Source of the DNA: Limnobacter sp. SAORIC-580
GTDB taxonomy: Bacteria > Pseudomonadota > Gammaproteobacteria > Burkholderiales > Burkholderiaceae_B
DNA: 64,000 nt
NCBI RefSeq assembly: GCF_013004065.1
Contig: NZ_CP053084.1
Coordinates: forward strand, 1,984,001 to 2,048,000
Reading direction: 5' to 3'
Shown here: piece after piece, positions 8,971 to 18,761 of the stretch
How the letters are laid out: every line of letters starts with the position of its first letter
How positions within the stretch are numbered: position 1 is the stretch's first letter
Notes under the pieces: generated by a model
Databases searched by the model: none
Told to the model about the DNA's origin: nothing
Seen by the model: only the letters and a program-made list of their open reading frames with translations
Program-made: the position numbers and the translations under genes

Positions 8971-11706
8971 ATGTTTCGCGCAGTTGCAAGCCACAGCAGT
9001 GCTCAAATCGCTATGTCAGCAGGCAGCAATGCCTTGGGAAGAAGTAGCTCAGGCTCAGCATCCACCAGGATTGTTGGCCCCCTGGCCAGCAAGCTCAAAG
9101 ATATTCGGCAAAATACCCATGCGAATTTAAAGCTTCAATTGCAGAAAAGCTTGCCCCCGCTGAAGTTTGAACAGGCCTGTGAACTGGCTGAACAGATTGA
9201 AACTGCTGAACCTGATTTCAATCAACTTCATGCCCGTGTAGAGGAATTTGTTCAACGTAACAAGAATGACCCCGAGGCAATAGTCAGTGCACTGAAATAC
9301 TTGAATAGCCAACTCATGATATTGAGTACTGCGGAAAGGCAGATGAAGGCCCAAGATGCCCCAATAACGCAATCGCTGATGCGAGGGCTGAAAACCTTGA
9401 TCGACAACTCGGCAAGCCGGGGAGAATCTATTGTTCAAAGACTGTCGAATACCAAAATTTCTCCGGTATTTACTGCCCACCCTACCAATTTCAACAAACC
9501 TCAGGCCAGTGAAATTGTTCTTTCTCAACTCGACAACATTGCCAGCCCCCAAGGCAATGCAAAAGTCTGCCAAGAGCTTTGGGAAATTCAAGGCGTGCGG
9601 GAACTAAAACCCACCGTGCAAGACGAGGCCAATCAGTTCTCTGCCAATATCAGGCACTTGCACAGTTCTGGCCGCACCATTCACGAACAGATCAACCAAC
9701 AACTCTCGGGACTGCCCAATAATTTGAAACTGTCGAAACCCTTGGTTGAAGCTGGCAACTGGGTTGGAGGTGATCGGGATGGCAACCCGAATATTGATGC
9801 AACCGTGTTAAAGGACGTGGTCAAAACCCTGAGCACGGCAGCTTTTGAGTACTTTGAACAAGAAATTGGCAAAGAGAAAAATACCCAAACAGGCAGCCTG
9901 TGCAACCTGCTTTGCAAATCTGGACATTCGGAATCACTTGGTCTGATTCGGGAAAAACTGGCGCGAACCCGAACACATTTGGTGGGCAACAGCCCATTGC
10001 CAATTCAAGGCGATTTGTACCTGAACGCAAATGAACTGGTACATGATCTTGAATCTTTGAGCATTGCCAGTTTGCATACTCAAGAAAAAGCGGCCGTTCA
10101 AGAGAAACTGGATTTGCTGAAACTGGATGCAGACAGCATCGGGTTTCACGGTGCCAGCACCGATATTCGGCAAAACAGCGCCATGAATGAAAAAACAGTT
10201 GGTGAATTGTTGAGAAGGTCTGGCGGCCCAAGCAATTACGAAAGCCTGGGAGAAATTGAAAAGCAGACCTTGTTGACCAACTTGCTGCTCAACAAGCAAA
10301 CTGTACTGAGCGATGCACCCATTGACGGTCAAAGCGAGAATGCCGAATTTGATCGCGAAATAGCATTGATCAAGAGTTACAAAACCATTCACGACAGTTA
10401 CGGGCCGCAGGCACTTAAAAACTGCATTACGGCCAACACAGAAACCATGAGCGACATGCTTGAAGTGATGTTGCTGCTGAAACACGCAGGCCTGGCCGAT
10501 GAGCAAGGCATCAAGATGAATGTTGTCCCCCTGATTGAAACTGTGAATGACCTGCACAACGGCCCGGCCATTTTGAACAGCATGCTGAACAACCCATGGT
10601 ACCGTCAGGCGCTTCAAGCCAGCGGCAATCAGCAACAAATCATGGTGGGCTATTCCGACAGCAATCGATTGGACGGACCACTCGCCTCGAGTTGGGCCGT
10701 GTATGAAGGTACAGCCAAGATGCTTGAAGTAGCTGAGCAGCGCGGCGTGAGTTTGCATGTGTTTCATGGCCGCGGCGGCACAGAAGCCAGGGGTTCAGGC
10801 GATTCTTATGCGCAGGAAATCAAATCAAGCAACGGCGCCAGCTTGCTAACCGGCATGCGTCAAACCGAGCAAGGTGAAGAAGTACCTGCAAAATTCGGCA
10901 CAAAAACAATGTCGCAATCCAACCTGGCAGACATGGTGGGCTCAACGCTTGAGACCATGGCAACCGGCAAAGACCAACAAATTGCAAAATACGCCAGCAC
11001 CATGGAAAAACTTGCTCAACATGCACGCAACCACTATGAAAGCCTGTACTCCAATCCTGAGCTTCCCCATTTTTTTCAAAGCAGTACACCCATTGAATTT
11101 GTCGGTAAATCCAATGCTGGCAGCCGTCCTGCCTCGCGCGCAAACACGGCGGGAGGCGGTCTCAACCTTGACAAACTGCGGGCCATACCTTGGGTGGGTT
11201 CGTGGTATCAATCGGGAAGCGCCATGCCCGCATTTTTTGGCACAGGCAGCGCGCTGAAAAACTTCATCGATCAACCCGCTGGCGCCAACACCACACCCTC
11301 GCAACGAACAGCACAACTGCAAACCATGTATCAGGAATGGCCTTTCTTCAAAAGCTTTATTGACAGAACCGCCACCGCCATGGAAAAAGCGGACATGCAA
11401 ATTGCCCAACAGTATGCAAAATTGGCACCGGTTCAATCGCAAGGCGTGTTTGAGGCGATCAAGAATGAATATGAACTGACAAAAGAAATGATCTTGAGTA
11501 TCAAACAAAGCAACGACTTGATGGATCACAATCCCGCTGATGCAGAAATACTTGCGGTGAAAAAGCCGTTGACACAGGCGGCCCACGCCATGCAAATTGG
11601 ATTACTCAAGGCCCACCAGCAAGCGGGCCCCGAGATTCAAGACAGACTGGTTGAGCCCATTGTCATGTCGATGCAGGCAATCGCCAGTTCCAACCGCTTT
11701 GGTTAA
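8971..11706 (+). CDS. Divergent phosphoenolpyruvate carboxylase family protein
   Basis: A 911-residue homologue of PEP carboxylase, which makes oxaloacetate from PEP and bicarbonate. The family blocks appear in order: TAHPTN at 168-173 (usual form TAHPTE), GGDRDGNP at 266-273, DIRQNS, IETVNDL, GYSDSNRLDG at 560-569, FHGRGGTEARG at about 598-608, and RAIPWVGSW. His170 and Arg601 match catalytic positions. In GYSDSAKDAG of the E. coli enzyme the Lys is catalytic (K546); here the aligned residue is Arg566. The C-terminus ends SSNRFG rather than the usual N-T-G. The first 35 residues are Ser/Ala-rich and have no counterpart. ACGGAGT precedes the ATG. Supply of oxaloacetate to the neighbouring methylcitrate cycle would make sense, but activity is uncertain. 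Confidence 0.8.
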   Translation: MFRAVASHSSAQIAMSAGSNALGRSSSGSASTRIVGPLASKLKDIRQNTHANLKLQLQKSLPPLKFEQACELAEQIETAEPDFNQLHARVEEFVQRNKNDPEAIVSALKYLNSQLMILSTAERQMKAQDAPITQSLMRGLKTLIDNSASRGESIVQRLSNTKISPVFTAHPTNFNKPQASEIVLSQLDNIASPQGNAKVCQELWEIQGVRELKPTVQDEANQFSANIRHLHSSGRTIHEQINQQLSGLPNNLKLSKPLVEAGNWVGGDRDGNPNIDATVLKDVVKTLSTAAFEYFEQEIGKEKNTQTGSLCNLLCKSGHSESLGLIREKLARTRTHLVGNSPLPIQGDLYLNANELVHDLESLSIASLHTQEKAAVQEKLDLLKLDADSIGFHGASTDIRQNSAMNEKTVGELLRRSGGPSNYESLGEIEKQTLLTNLLLNKQTVLSDAPIDGQSENAEFDREIALIKSYKTIHDSYGPQALKNCITANTETMSDMLEVMLLLKHAGLADEQGIKMNVVPLIETVNDLHNGPAILNSMLNNPWYRQALQASGNQQQIMVGYSDSNRLDGPLASSWAVYEGTAKMLEVAEQRGVSLHVFHGRGGTEARGSGDSYAQEIKSSNGASLLTGMRQTEQGEEVPAKFGTKTMSQSNLADMVGSTLETMATGKDQQIAKYASTMEKLAQHARNHYESLYSNPELPHFFQSSTPIEFVGKSNAGSRPASRANTAGGGLNLDKLRAIPWVGSWYQSGSAMPAFFGTGSALKNFIDQPAGANTTPSQRTAQLQTMYQEWPFFKSFIDRTATAMEKADMQIAQQYAKLAPVQSQGVFEAIKNEYELTKEMILSIKQSNDLMDHNPADAEILAVKKPLTQAAHAMQIGLLKAHQQAGPEIQDRLVEPIVMSMQAIASSNRFG

Positions 11707-13208
11707 ACTGAACCGCCCGCGTGAATGGGCGGGCGTTTGCCTGCCCATGGCTTGGCCTGCTCAAGCTGGGCAGCCAGGCTAAGCAACACATTTTCCTCAC
11801 CAAAACGGCCAGTGAACATCATGCCCACCGGAATGCCTTGCGCATTCCAGTGCAATGGCACGCTCATTGAAGGTTGACCCGTGACATTGGCCGGCATGGT
11901 TTGGGAACAGTACTGATACACGCGCCGCCCCGCTTTCAACACAAAATCTTTTTGCTTGGCGATAAAACCAATTGGCAAATAGCTCAGTGCCTTCAATTCA
12001 ATCATTTCTTGCGGGGTTGGGCGAAGGCCTCCAACTGCAATTGGCAATTCGCCCAAGGTACTGGTCAACAGCGCATCGTAGGGTTCGAAAAACGTCATCC
12101 ACTGGCGAGAAAACTGCGCCATGGTCCACACCGCATTGGCCACATCACCACCATTAAAACTGCGACCCAATTTCATCAATGCCCATGTCCGTGCCTCAAA
12201 ATCAGCCGCCTTGCCTTTTCTTCCCAACACGCGCTCACCTTCTTTCAAGGTAGCAGCCATTTCTGAACACACCAACACGGTGTAAGCGTAAATAAATTCT
12301 TCCTTGTGAATGGGCAGGCGAACTTCTTCACAAGTGTGGCCAAGGCTTTCAAGCAACTTGACTGTTTCAAGCACACCTGCCTGACAATCAGCATGCAGGG
12401 TTTCACCCAAGGCGGGGTCCAGTGAATAGGCGATTTTCAATTTCTTGGGCTTTGCTTCAATTGCAGCAGCATACGTTTTTGCCGGCGGCGCAATGCGCAG
12501 CAGTTGGCCGGGGTAGTTGCCCTGCAAGCAGTCCAGCATGTGCGCAGAATCCCGTACAGTGCGCGACACCACATGCTCTGCAATGAAACCAAACCACCCA
12601 TCGGGCAGGTCGGGGCCAGAAGGCACACGCCCGCGCGTGGGCTTCAAACCAAACAAGCCGGTGCACGATGCGGGTACGCGAATTGAACCGCCTCCGTCGC
12701 TTGCGCTGGCCATGGGTACAATGCCAGCCGCCACAGCTGCGGAAGCACCGCCGCTGGAGCCACCAGGGCTGCGCAGTGGATCCCAGGGGTTACGACATGG
12801 CCCGGTCAGCTCAGGTTCAGTGGAGGGGGTAATACCAAATTCCGGCGTGGCAGTTTTACCAAAAATATTCAGACCCGCCCGCTTGAATCGCTTTACATAT
12901 TCTGAATCTTCGGAGGGCACAAAGCCTTTGTAGAAAAGGCTTCCGCTGCTCATCTCGACACCGGCATAACTGGCAATCAGGTCTTTCAACAAAAAGGGAA
13001 CACCTGCAAAGGGCCCCTCGACAGTTTCTTTGGCGCGCGCACGTGCAATGTCGTACATGGGACGAATTACGGCATTAATGCGCGGGTTTACTTTTTCCGT
13101 GCGGGCAATGCTCTCCTCGAGCAATTCAACTGCGCTCACCTCGCCTTTTTTGATTAACCCGGCAAGACCAAGGGCGTCGAACTGGTCATATTCTTTGAAA
13201 CCTGCCAT
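11703..13208 (-). CDS. Amidase signature family protein
   Basis: A 501-residue amidase-signature hydrolase. The Ser-Ser-Lys triad elements are all visible: the Lys in GVPFLLKDL, the cis-Ser in GGSSGGASAAVAAG, and the nucleophile region SDGGGSIRVPAS. The substrate cannot be told from sequence; family members act on amides, and GatA is a paralogue. No gatB/gatC is adjacent and the C-terminal half is unlike GatA, so this is not a tRNA amidotransferase. The ATG at 13208 is preferred over one 33 bases upstream because CGGAGAC precedes it. Its stop overlaps the stop of the convergent PEP carboxylase-like gene in TTAA. Confidence 0.9.
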   Translation of the reverse strand: MAGFKEYDQFDALGLAGLIKKGEVSAVELLEESIARTEKVNPRINAVIRPMYDIARARAKETVEGPFAGVPFLLKDLIASYAGVEMSSGSLFYKGFVPSEDSEYVKRFKRAGLNIFGKTATPEFGITPSTEPELTGPCRNPWDPLRSPGGSSGGASAAVAAGIVPMASASDGGGSIRVPASCTGLFGLKPTRGRVPSGPDLPDGWFGFIAEHVVSRTVRDSAHMLDCLQGNYPGQLLRIAPPAKTYAAAIEAKPKKLKIAYSLDPALGETLHADCQAGVLETVKLLESLGHTCEEVRLPIHKEEFIYAYTVLVCSEMAATLKEGERVLGRKGKAADFEARTWALMKLGRSFNGGDVANAVWTMAQFSRQWMTFFEPYDALLTSTLGELPIAVGGLRPTPQEMIELKALSYLPIGFIAKQKDFVLKAGRRVYQYCSQTMPANVTGQPSMSVPLHWNAQGIPVGMMFTGRFGEENVLLSLAAQLEQAKPWAGKRPPIHAGGSV

Positions 13209-13342
13209 TTTTATTGTGTCTCCGAAAAACTGGGGTAGCAATGTATGTAAGTGAATATCTTACCCCACTCAGGTAATACCCACCCGGATTGGAAAGAGGA
13301 AGAATAAGGCATCCAAAATTTTAATTGCGTTGGCTGCATGAC

Positions 13343-13765
13343 ATGAAACCACTGCTTATCGCCTGTGTAGTATTCAGCGACTACCCCATAAAAACAATGG
13401 CTTACCAACGCTTTCTGAATAGCCTGGGCGAAAAATGTGTCCATTCATTTCGCAGCATTGAGCCAGATTTCAGCGAACTTTCACACGCCAAGCTTGTGAT
13501 TTGTGACATGAATATCATGGAAGAATTTGAAGAAGGCGCATTGAGCAAGCTGGAGAAAACTTTCCCCACTGCCAATATTCTTTTTCTTGAAGAAGACCAC
13601 AGCGACATGTTTGTGAAATTTTCAAATCACAGGGACATTTGCCGCCTGGGCAAGCTTGCTGAAATCAATGTAATTCACTCAACCTTGAAAGAATTGCTTC
13701 TACAGGTCAACCGAAAACCGAAAAAAAACCAGCGTCCCCGAAAAGAGCGGATTGAACACACGTAA
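13343..13765 (+). CDS. Hypothetical protein with possible receiver-like fold
   Basis: A 140-residue protein I do not recognise. Strand-like stretches occur where a response-regulator receiver would have them: PLLIACVVFS, AKLVICDMN with an Asp at the phosphoacceptor-like place, ANILFLEED, and DICRLGKL then a closing helix. There is no DNA-binding domain. The tail is very basic (NRKPKKNQRPRKER). The ATG at 13343 is preferred over a TTG 18 bases upstream; neither has a clear ribosome site. It stands alone between the amidase (divergent) and acnB (convergent) and has its own terminator. The receiver-like idea is only inference. Confidence 0.6.
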   Translation: MKPLLIACVVFSDYPIKTMAYQRFLNSLGEKCVHSFRSIEPDFSELSHAKLVICDMNIMEEFEEGALSKLEKTFPTANILFLEEDHSDMFVKFSNHRDICRLGKLAEINVIHSTLKELLLQVNRKPKKNQRPRKERIEHT

Positions 13766-13791
13766 AAAAGCCACCCGAAGGTGGCTTTTTT
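13764..13791. terminator. Bidirectional intrinsic terminator
   Basis: GCCACC (13770-13775) pairs with GGTGGC (13780-13785) around a CGAA tetraloop, with six A before and six T after. It serves the hypothetical gene on the plus strand and acnB on the minus strand, and it begins inside the stop codon of the former. Confidence 0.92.
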
Positions 13792-13823
13792 ATGACTGTG
13801 TTGTTACAACTTGTTGGGCCTAC

Positions 13824-16406
13824 TTATGCCGCCAATTCAGCCTTGTTTGCAATGTCCACAAATTCCTTGATTTGATCAAAGTTCATGTAACGATAAACTT
13901 CACCAGACACATTGCCCAGCATTTTCACCTGCTCCATGTACTCTTCCACAGTCGGGATCTTGCCCATCAGTGCACACACAGCAGCCAGTTCGGCCGAGCT
14001 GAGGTACACACGGGTGTCAATGCCCAGGCGGTTCGGGAAGTTACGTGTGGAAGTGGATACAGCGGTGGAACCCTTGCGGATTTGCGCCTGGTTACCCATA
14101 CACAGTGAACAACCTGGCAATTCCATGCGCGCGCCAGTGCGGCCCAAGATGCCGTAGTAGCCTTCTTCGGTCAGGATGTGCTGATCCATCTTGGTGGGTG
14201 GTGCAATCCACAAGCGTGTTGGAATGTCGGTTTTACCTTCCAACACCTTGCCGGCTGCGCGGAAGTGGCCAATGTTGGTCATGCAAGAACCGATGAATAC
14301 TTCATCAATCTTGTCGCCAGCCACTTCACTCAAGAACTTCACATCATCAGGGTCGTTCGGGCAAGCCAGAATGGGCTCCTTGATGTCTTTCAGATCGATT
14401 TCGATTACGGCAGCGTATTCCGCATCGGCGTCGCCTTTCAGCAATTCAGGGTTTGCAATCCAGGCTTCCATGGCTTTGATTCGGCGCGTCAGCGTGCGTG
14501 CATCTTGGTAGCCTTGTGCAATCATCCACTTCATCAAAGTGATGTTGGAATTCATGTACTCAATAATTGGCTCTTTGTCCAAATGCACGGTACAACCCGC
14601 AGCTGAACGTTCTGCAGAGGCGTCTGACAATTCAAAAGCCTGCTCAACTTTCAGTTCTGGCAAACCTTCAATTTCCAGAATGCGGCCAGAGAAAATGTTC
14701 TTCTTGCCTTTCTTTTCAACGGTCAGCAAACCTGCCTTAATGGCGTACAAAGGAATTGCATTAACCAGGTCACGCAAAGTAACGCCGGGCTGCATTTCGC
14801 CCTTAAAGCGAACCAGTACGGATTCAGGCATGTCCAAAGGCATGACGCCAGTGGCAGCAGCAAACGCCACCAAGCCAGAGCCGGCCGGGAAAGAAATACC
14901 GATCGGGAAACGGGTGTGTGAGTCGCCACCAGTGCCCACGGTGTCGGGCATCAACAAGCGGTTCAACCAGCTGTGAATAACACCATCACCTGGGCGCAGA
15001 GCCACACCGCCGCGGTTCTCGATGAAGTCGGGCAGTTCATGGTGCATTTTCACGTCCACGGGCTTGGGGTAAGCCGCTGTGTGGCAGAAGGACTGCATCA
15101 CCAAATCAGCAGAGAAGCCCAGACAGGCCAGGTCTTTCAATTCGTCGCGGGTCATGGGACCCGTGGTGTCCTGGGAACCCACAGTGGTCATCTTGGGTTC
15201 GCAGTAAGTACCTGGGCGAACACCTTCCACGCCACATGCCTTGCCCACCATTTTCTGCGCCAGACTGTAGCCCTTGGTTGATGCAGCTTGTGAAGAGGGG
15301 CGACGGAACACTGGGCTTGGGCCCTGGCCCAAAGCAGCGCGTGCGCGGTCTGTAAGGCCACGACCGATAATCAATGGAATACGGCCACCGGCGCGTACTT
15401 CATCGAACAGCACATCAGTTTTCATGCTGAATTCAGCAACCACGGCACCGTTTTTCAAGGCCTTGCCTTCAAATGGGCGCAATTCGATTTCGTCGCCCAT
15501 GTCCATTTGGCTGACATCCAGCTCGATTGGCAAGGCGCCCGCATCTTCCATGGTGTTGAAGAAAATGGGAGCAATTTTGTTGCCCAGGCAGTAGCCGCCG
15601 AAACGCTTGTTGGGAATGAATGGAATGTCATCACCCGTGAACCACAACACACTGTTGGTGGCTGACTTGCGTGATGAACCAGTACCCACAACATCGCCCA
15701 CATAAGCGATTGGGTTGCCTTTGGCGATCAGGGCCTGCAATTGCTTAATGGGGCCAACCTTGCCAGGTTCGTCCGCTTCAATACCTGGGCGTGGGTTTTT
15801 CAACATGGCCAAGGCGTGCAATGGAATGTCGGGACGGCTCCAGGCATCGGGCGCGGGCGACAAATCGTCGGTGTTGGTTTCACCGGTTACCTTGAACACG
15901 GTCAACTTGATGCTTTTTGGCACTTCGGGGCGGCTGGTGAACCACTCGGCGTCGGCCCAGCTTTGCATCACTTTCTTGGCAGTTGCACTGCCCTTGTCGG
16001 CCAGGTCTTTTACGTCGTGAAAATAATCGAACATCAACAGGGTTTTTGACAGGGCTTCAGCTGCAATTTCACCCACTTCGGCATCGTTCAACGCATCAAT
16101 CAATGGTTTGATGTTGAAACCACCCAGCATGGTGCCCAGCAAGAAAGTTGCTTTCTTGCGATCAATCAGCTTGCAGGTGTCCGAGCCGTTCACAATGGCG
16201 GCCAGGAAGGCAGACTTCACCTTGGCGGCATCATCCACGCCAGCGGGCACACGATTGGTAATCAGGTCCAGCAAAAACTCTTCTTCGCCTGCGGGCGGGT
16301 TCTTCAGCAGCTGAACCAGATCAGCAGTTTGCTGGGCAGACAAAGGCAGTGGAGGAATGCCCAACGCTGCGCGCTCGGCAACGTGTTGGCGATAGGACTC
16401 AAGCAT
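13824..16406 (-). CDS. acnB: Bifunctional aconitate hydratase 2 / 2-methylisocitrate dehydratase
   Basis: An 860-residue AcnB-type enzyme, the usual length. It begins with the HEAT-like domain found only in AcnB ([19 protein letters not shown]). The cluster Cys appear as [11 protein letters not shown] and GCSLCMGNQ near the C-terminus, the AcnB domain order (swivel before domains 1-3). It interconverts citrate and isocitrate in the TCA cycle and hydrates 2-methyl-cis-aconitate to 2-methylisocitrate, so it completes the methylcitrate cycle encoded at 2.8-8.8 kb. A 182-base gap lies before it; I see no clear regulatory element there. Confidence 0.96.
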   Translation of the reverse strand: MLESYRQHVAERAALGIPPLPLSAQQTADLVQLLKNPPAGEEEFLLDLITNRVPAGVDDAAKVKSAFLAAIVNGSDTCKLIDRKKATFLLGTMLGGFNIKPLIDALNDAEVGEIAAEALSKTLLMFDYFHDVKDLADKGSATAKKVMQSWADAEWFTSRPEVPKSIKLTVFKVTGETNTDDLSPAPDAWSRPDIPLHALAMLKNPRPGIEADEPGKVGPIKQLQALIAKGNPIAYVGDVVGTGSSRKSATNSVLWFTGDDIPFIPNKRFGGYCLGNKIAPIFFNTMEDAGALPIELDVSQMDMGDEIELRPFEGKALKNGAVVAEFSMKTDVLFDEVRAGGRIPLIIGRGLTDRARAALGQGPSPVFRRPSSQAASTKGYSLAQKMVGKACGVEGVRPGTYCEPKMTTVGSQDTTGPMTRDELKDLACLGFSADLVMQSFCHTAAYPKPVDVKMHHELPDFIENRGGVALRPGDGVIHSWLNRLLMPDTVGTGGDSHTRFPIGISFPAGSGLVAFAAATGVMPLDMPESVLVRFKGEMQPGVTLRDLVNAIPLYAIKAGLLTVEKKGKKNIFSGRILEIEGLPELKVEQAFELSDASAERSAAGCTVHLDKEPIIEYMNSNITLMKWMIAQGYQDARTLTRRIKAMEAWIANPELLKGDADAEYAAVIEIDLKDIKEPILACPNDPDDVKFLSEVAGDKIDEVFIGSCMTNIGHFRAAGKVLEGKTDIPTRLWIAPPTKMDQHILTEEGYYGILGRTGARMELPGCSLCMGNQAQIRKGSTAVSTSTRNFPNRLGIDTRVYLSSAELAAVCALMGKIPTVEEYMEQVKMLGNVSGEVYRYMNFDQIKEFVDIANKAELAA

Positions 16407-16588
16407 GAGATCTCCCTAGATTGGGTGGGGTCAATAGAAACTGTGTAATTTTGAGGCAGTTCGCACGTGCACACAAGTGCTGCGATGCAAAAGTGGCGGG
16501 GGTTCAGTGCCTCTCAAGTCTTATATATGATATAGGACTTTCCCTTATTTTTGAAGAGGGCAAGGTCGATTCGGTCCGCTTTTAGAGC

Positions 16589-17593
16589 CTATTGTCGCTT
16601 TGTACGCTGATATTTGGCCGGGCTTACACCGGTGACCCGTTTAAAAGCGTGGGTAAAAGCGCTTTGATCGTTGTAAGCCAGAAGATTGGCAATGTCCGCC
16701 AGGCTGAGATCACCCGCCTGAAGGCAGTTTTTGGCCATTTCAACCCGCACCTGCTCCAACTCATCTCTAAAACTGGTGCCCTGCTCTTGCAAGCGCCGTT
16801 GCAAGGTACGCGTACTGACACACAAACGGCGGGCCACTTCGCTCAAGCTCGGCAAGCCAGCGCCAACGGACTCTTGCAAGGCCTTCTGAAAACCGGGAAT
16901 TGACTCTTCGCCATTCTTCACCTGCTTCAACAACAACTGCGCCTGCTGGTCGAGCATGCTGCGCATGACATGGTCTGGCGACTTCAATGGCATTTCAAGC
17001 AAACTGACCGGCCACACCACTTCTGTGTAATCGCCTGCAAAACCCACCTTGCATTGAAAAAAAGCATCGAAATCACTTGGGTTTTCAGGCATGGGGTTGA
17101 TGAACTGAACACGGCGTGGGTACACGGGTGTGGCTATCAAATGCTGAGTGAATGCCACCAAGACGCCAATGGCCACTGAATCAACCCAGTGACCCGGGCG
17201 CCCGCGTTCGGCACCCCAACGCAGGATAATTTCATCGCCCTGAAACGCCACATTCAATGCATTGACGCTGTACACCAAATTCTCAAACTGCTGCAAACGG
17301 GCAAATGCTTCGCCCAAGTTGGTGCAGCAACTGGCCACATAACCCAACAGACCCATGTTGGCCGGGCGCACATGGGCGGCAATTTTTAGCGGCATTGCAG
17401 CGTCCTCAAGCGCTTGGTACGTCCAGTCCAGCATGGCCTGCCATTGCGGAATCTCAATTCGGTTCAACTCACCTGCAACCGGCCGTGCGAAGGGCATGCG
17501 GGTGGCCACTTCGGGATGAGCGCTTACCAACCAGTCAAAAAGCAGATTCACGTAACTGGCAGAAATATGTCCGAGATTAGAATGCTGGTTCAT
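16589..17593 (-). CDS. AraC family transcriptional regulator
   Basis: A 334-residue regulator. The C-terminal AraC domain, about residues 235-330, has both helix-turn-helix units; the second shows the signature DLSLADIANLLAYNDQSAFTHAFKRVTGVSPAKYQ. The N-terminal part resembles the arabinose-binding-like (PF12625) domain of OruR/ArgR-type regulators. It is divergent from the lipoprotein hydrolase at 17684, and a perfect 18-bp palindrome lies in the 90-base gap, five bases from its start codon. It probably controls that hydrolase and itself; the effector is unknown. Confidence 0.92.
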   Translation of the reverse strand: MNQHSNLGHISASYVNLLFDWLVSAHPEVATRMPFARPVAGELNRIEIPQWQAMLDWTYQALEDAAMPLKIAAHVRPANMGLLGYVASCCTNLGEAFARLQQFENLVYSVNALNVAFQGDEIILRWGAERGRPGHWVDSVAIGVLVAFTQHLIATPVYPRRVQFINPMPENPSDFDAFFQCKVGFAGDYTEVVWPVSLLEMPLKSPDHVMRSMLDQQAQLLLKQVKNGEESIPGFQKALQESVGAGLPSLSEVARRLCVSTRTLQRRLQEQGTSFRDELEQVRVEMAKNCLQAGDLSLADIANLLAYNDQSAFTHAFKRVTGVSPAKYQRTKRQ

Positions 17594-17597
17594 TATT

Positions 17598-17615
17598 TGA
17601 CAATAAATATTGTCA
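17598..17615. promoter_or_regulatory. 18-bp palindrome, candidate operator
   Basis: TGACAATA-AA-TATTGTCA is a perfect palindrome with 8-base arms, between the AraC-type regulator and the hydrolase. It overlaps a promoter-like TTGTCA (17610-17615) followed after 18 bases by TATGCT (17634-17639), which would read toward the hydrolase. Binding here would block both genes. The binding protein is inferred. Confidence 0.6.
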
Positions 17616-17683
17616 GAAGAGTTTTACCTGTTCTATGCTAGCGCGTATTCAACAATACAACTTCAACAAACAGACACCACAAC

Positions 17684-18655
17684 ATGAAAAAACACAGCAC
17701 CGCAATCAAGCGATTGACAGCCCTTCTTGCAAGCACTGCGCTTGTCGGTCTGAGTGGCTGCAACGTTCAAGCGCCAGAAGGTGAAATTCAGGGTGCAGCG
17801 GGATTGGCCATTGCTGCCGAACGGGCCATTTCCGGACTTGAGCGCAAGGTACTTCAAATTGACGGCTTTGTGGTGCCCTATCTGCAGGGTGGCCAGGGCG
17901 AGCCCTTGGTGTTGATTCACGGTTTTGGTGGCTCAAAAGACAACTTCAATCGGGTGGCTTATTACCTGACCAAGCACTACACCGTTTATTCAATCGACGT
18001 GCCAGGCTTCGGAGCCTCCACCCGCGACTTGAATGCCGACTATGTCATCAACACCCAAATTGACCGGGTACATGAAATTATTGAAAAGCTGGGACTGGAG
18101 AAACCACACATTGGCGGTAACTCCATGGGCGGCTGGATCAGCGGCGCCTATGCGGCAAAATACCCCGGCGATGTAGCCTCCGTATGGTTTTTAGCTCCCG
18201 CAGGCTTGGTGGAGTCCAGAAAATCAGAAGTGATCCAGAAATTCGAGAAGACAGGTGAAATTGTTTTAACTGCAAGCAATCGCGAAGAGTTCGAGAAAAT
18301 TGTGGATGTGGTGATGTATGAGCGCCCTGCTTTCGCACCCGGCTTTGTAGTGGATGCCATGGCTGCGCGCGCTGCCACGGATCAATCTTTGCACAAGCGC
18401 ATTTACAAAGACTTTAAAACCGTGCCCTCTGACCTGGCTGCTGTGCTGCCGGCATCTGCATACAAGGGCCCAGGCCTGATTGTGTGGGGCAAGGAAGACC
18501 GGGTATTGCATGTGGACGGCGCAGCAGAATTGAAAGCCGCGATGCCTGGTTTCGATGTCATTTTGATGGACAAGGTTGGGCACGTTCCCATGATGGAACA
18601 ACCCAAGCAGGTTGCAGCGGACTATGTGAAGTGGCGTGAGATGATTGCGCAGTAA
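17684..18655 (+). CDS. Alpha/beta-hydrolase lipoprotein
   Basis: A 323-residue alpha/beta-hydrolase. It begins with a lipoprotein signal peptide: basic start MKKHSTAIKR, a hydrophobic stretch, and lipobox LSGC with the lipidated Cys at 26. The fold motifs are the oxyanion region LIHGFGG, nucleophile elbow GNSMGG (Ser147), an acid in WGKEDRV, and the His in GHVPMMEQP. It should act on an ester or related bond at the cell envelope; the substrate is unknown. It stands alone facing an AraC-type regulator. The sterol-desaturase-type gene follows 106 bases later. Confidence 0.88.
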   Translation: MKKHSTAIKRLTALLASTALVGLSGCNVQAPEGEIQGAAGLAIAAERAISGLERKVLQIDGFVVPYLQGGQGEPLVLIHGFGGSKDNFNRVAYYLTKHYTVYSIDVPGFGASTRDLNADYVINTQIDRVHEIIEKLGLEKPHIGGNSMGGWISGAYAAKYPGDVASVWFLAPAGLVESRKSEVIQKFEKTGEIVLTASNREEFEKIVDVVMYERPAFAPGFVVDAMAARAATDQSLHKRIYKDFKTVPSDLAAVLPASAYKGPGLIVWGKEDRVLHVDGAAELKAAMPGFDVILMDKVGHVPMMEQPKQVAADYVKWREMIAQ

Positions 18656-18761
18656 AACGCTGGCGCATTTTCACAAAAAACAGGCTTGAACTCACAATAT
18701 TCCTTGCCAATATCCGCGCACAATTCAAGGCATCAAAAAACCAAAACGCGGAGACTCACGC

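Noticed and set aside
11703..13208. GatA subunit of tRNA amidotransferase
   Set aside because: The amidase triad is shared, but gatB and gatC are absent and the C-terminal half is unlike GatA.
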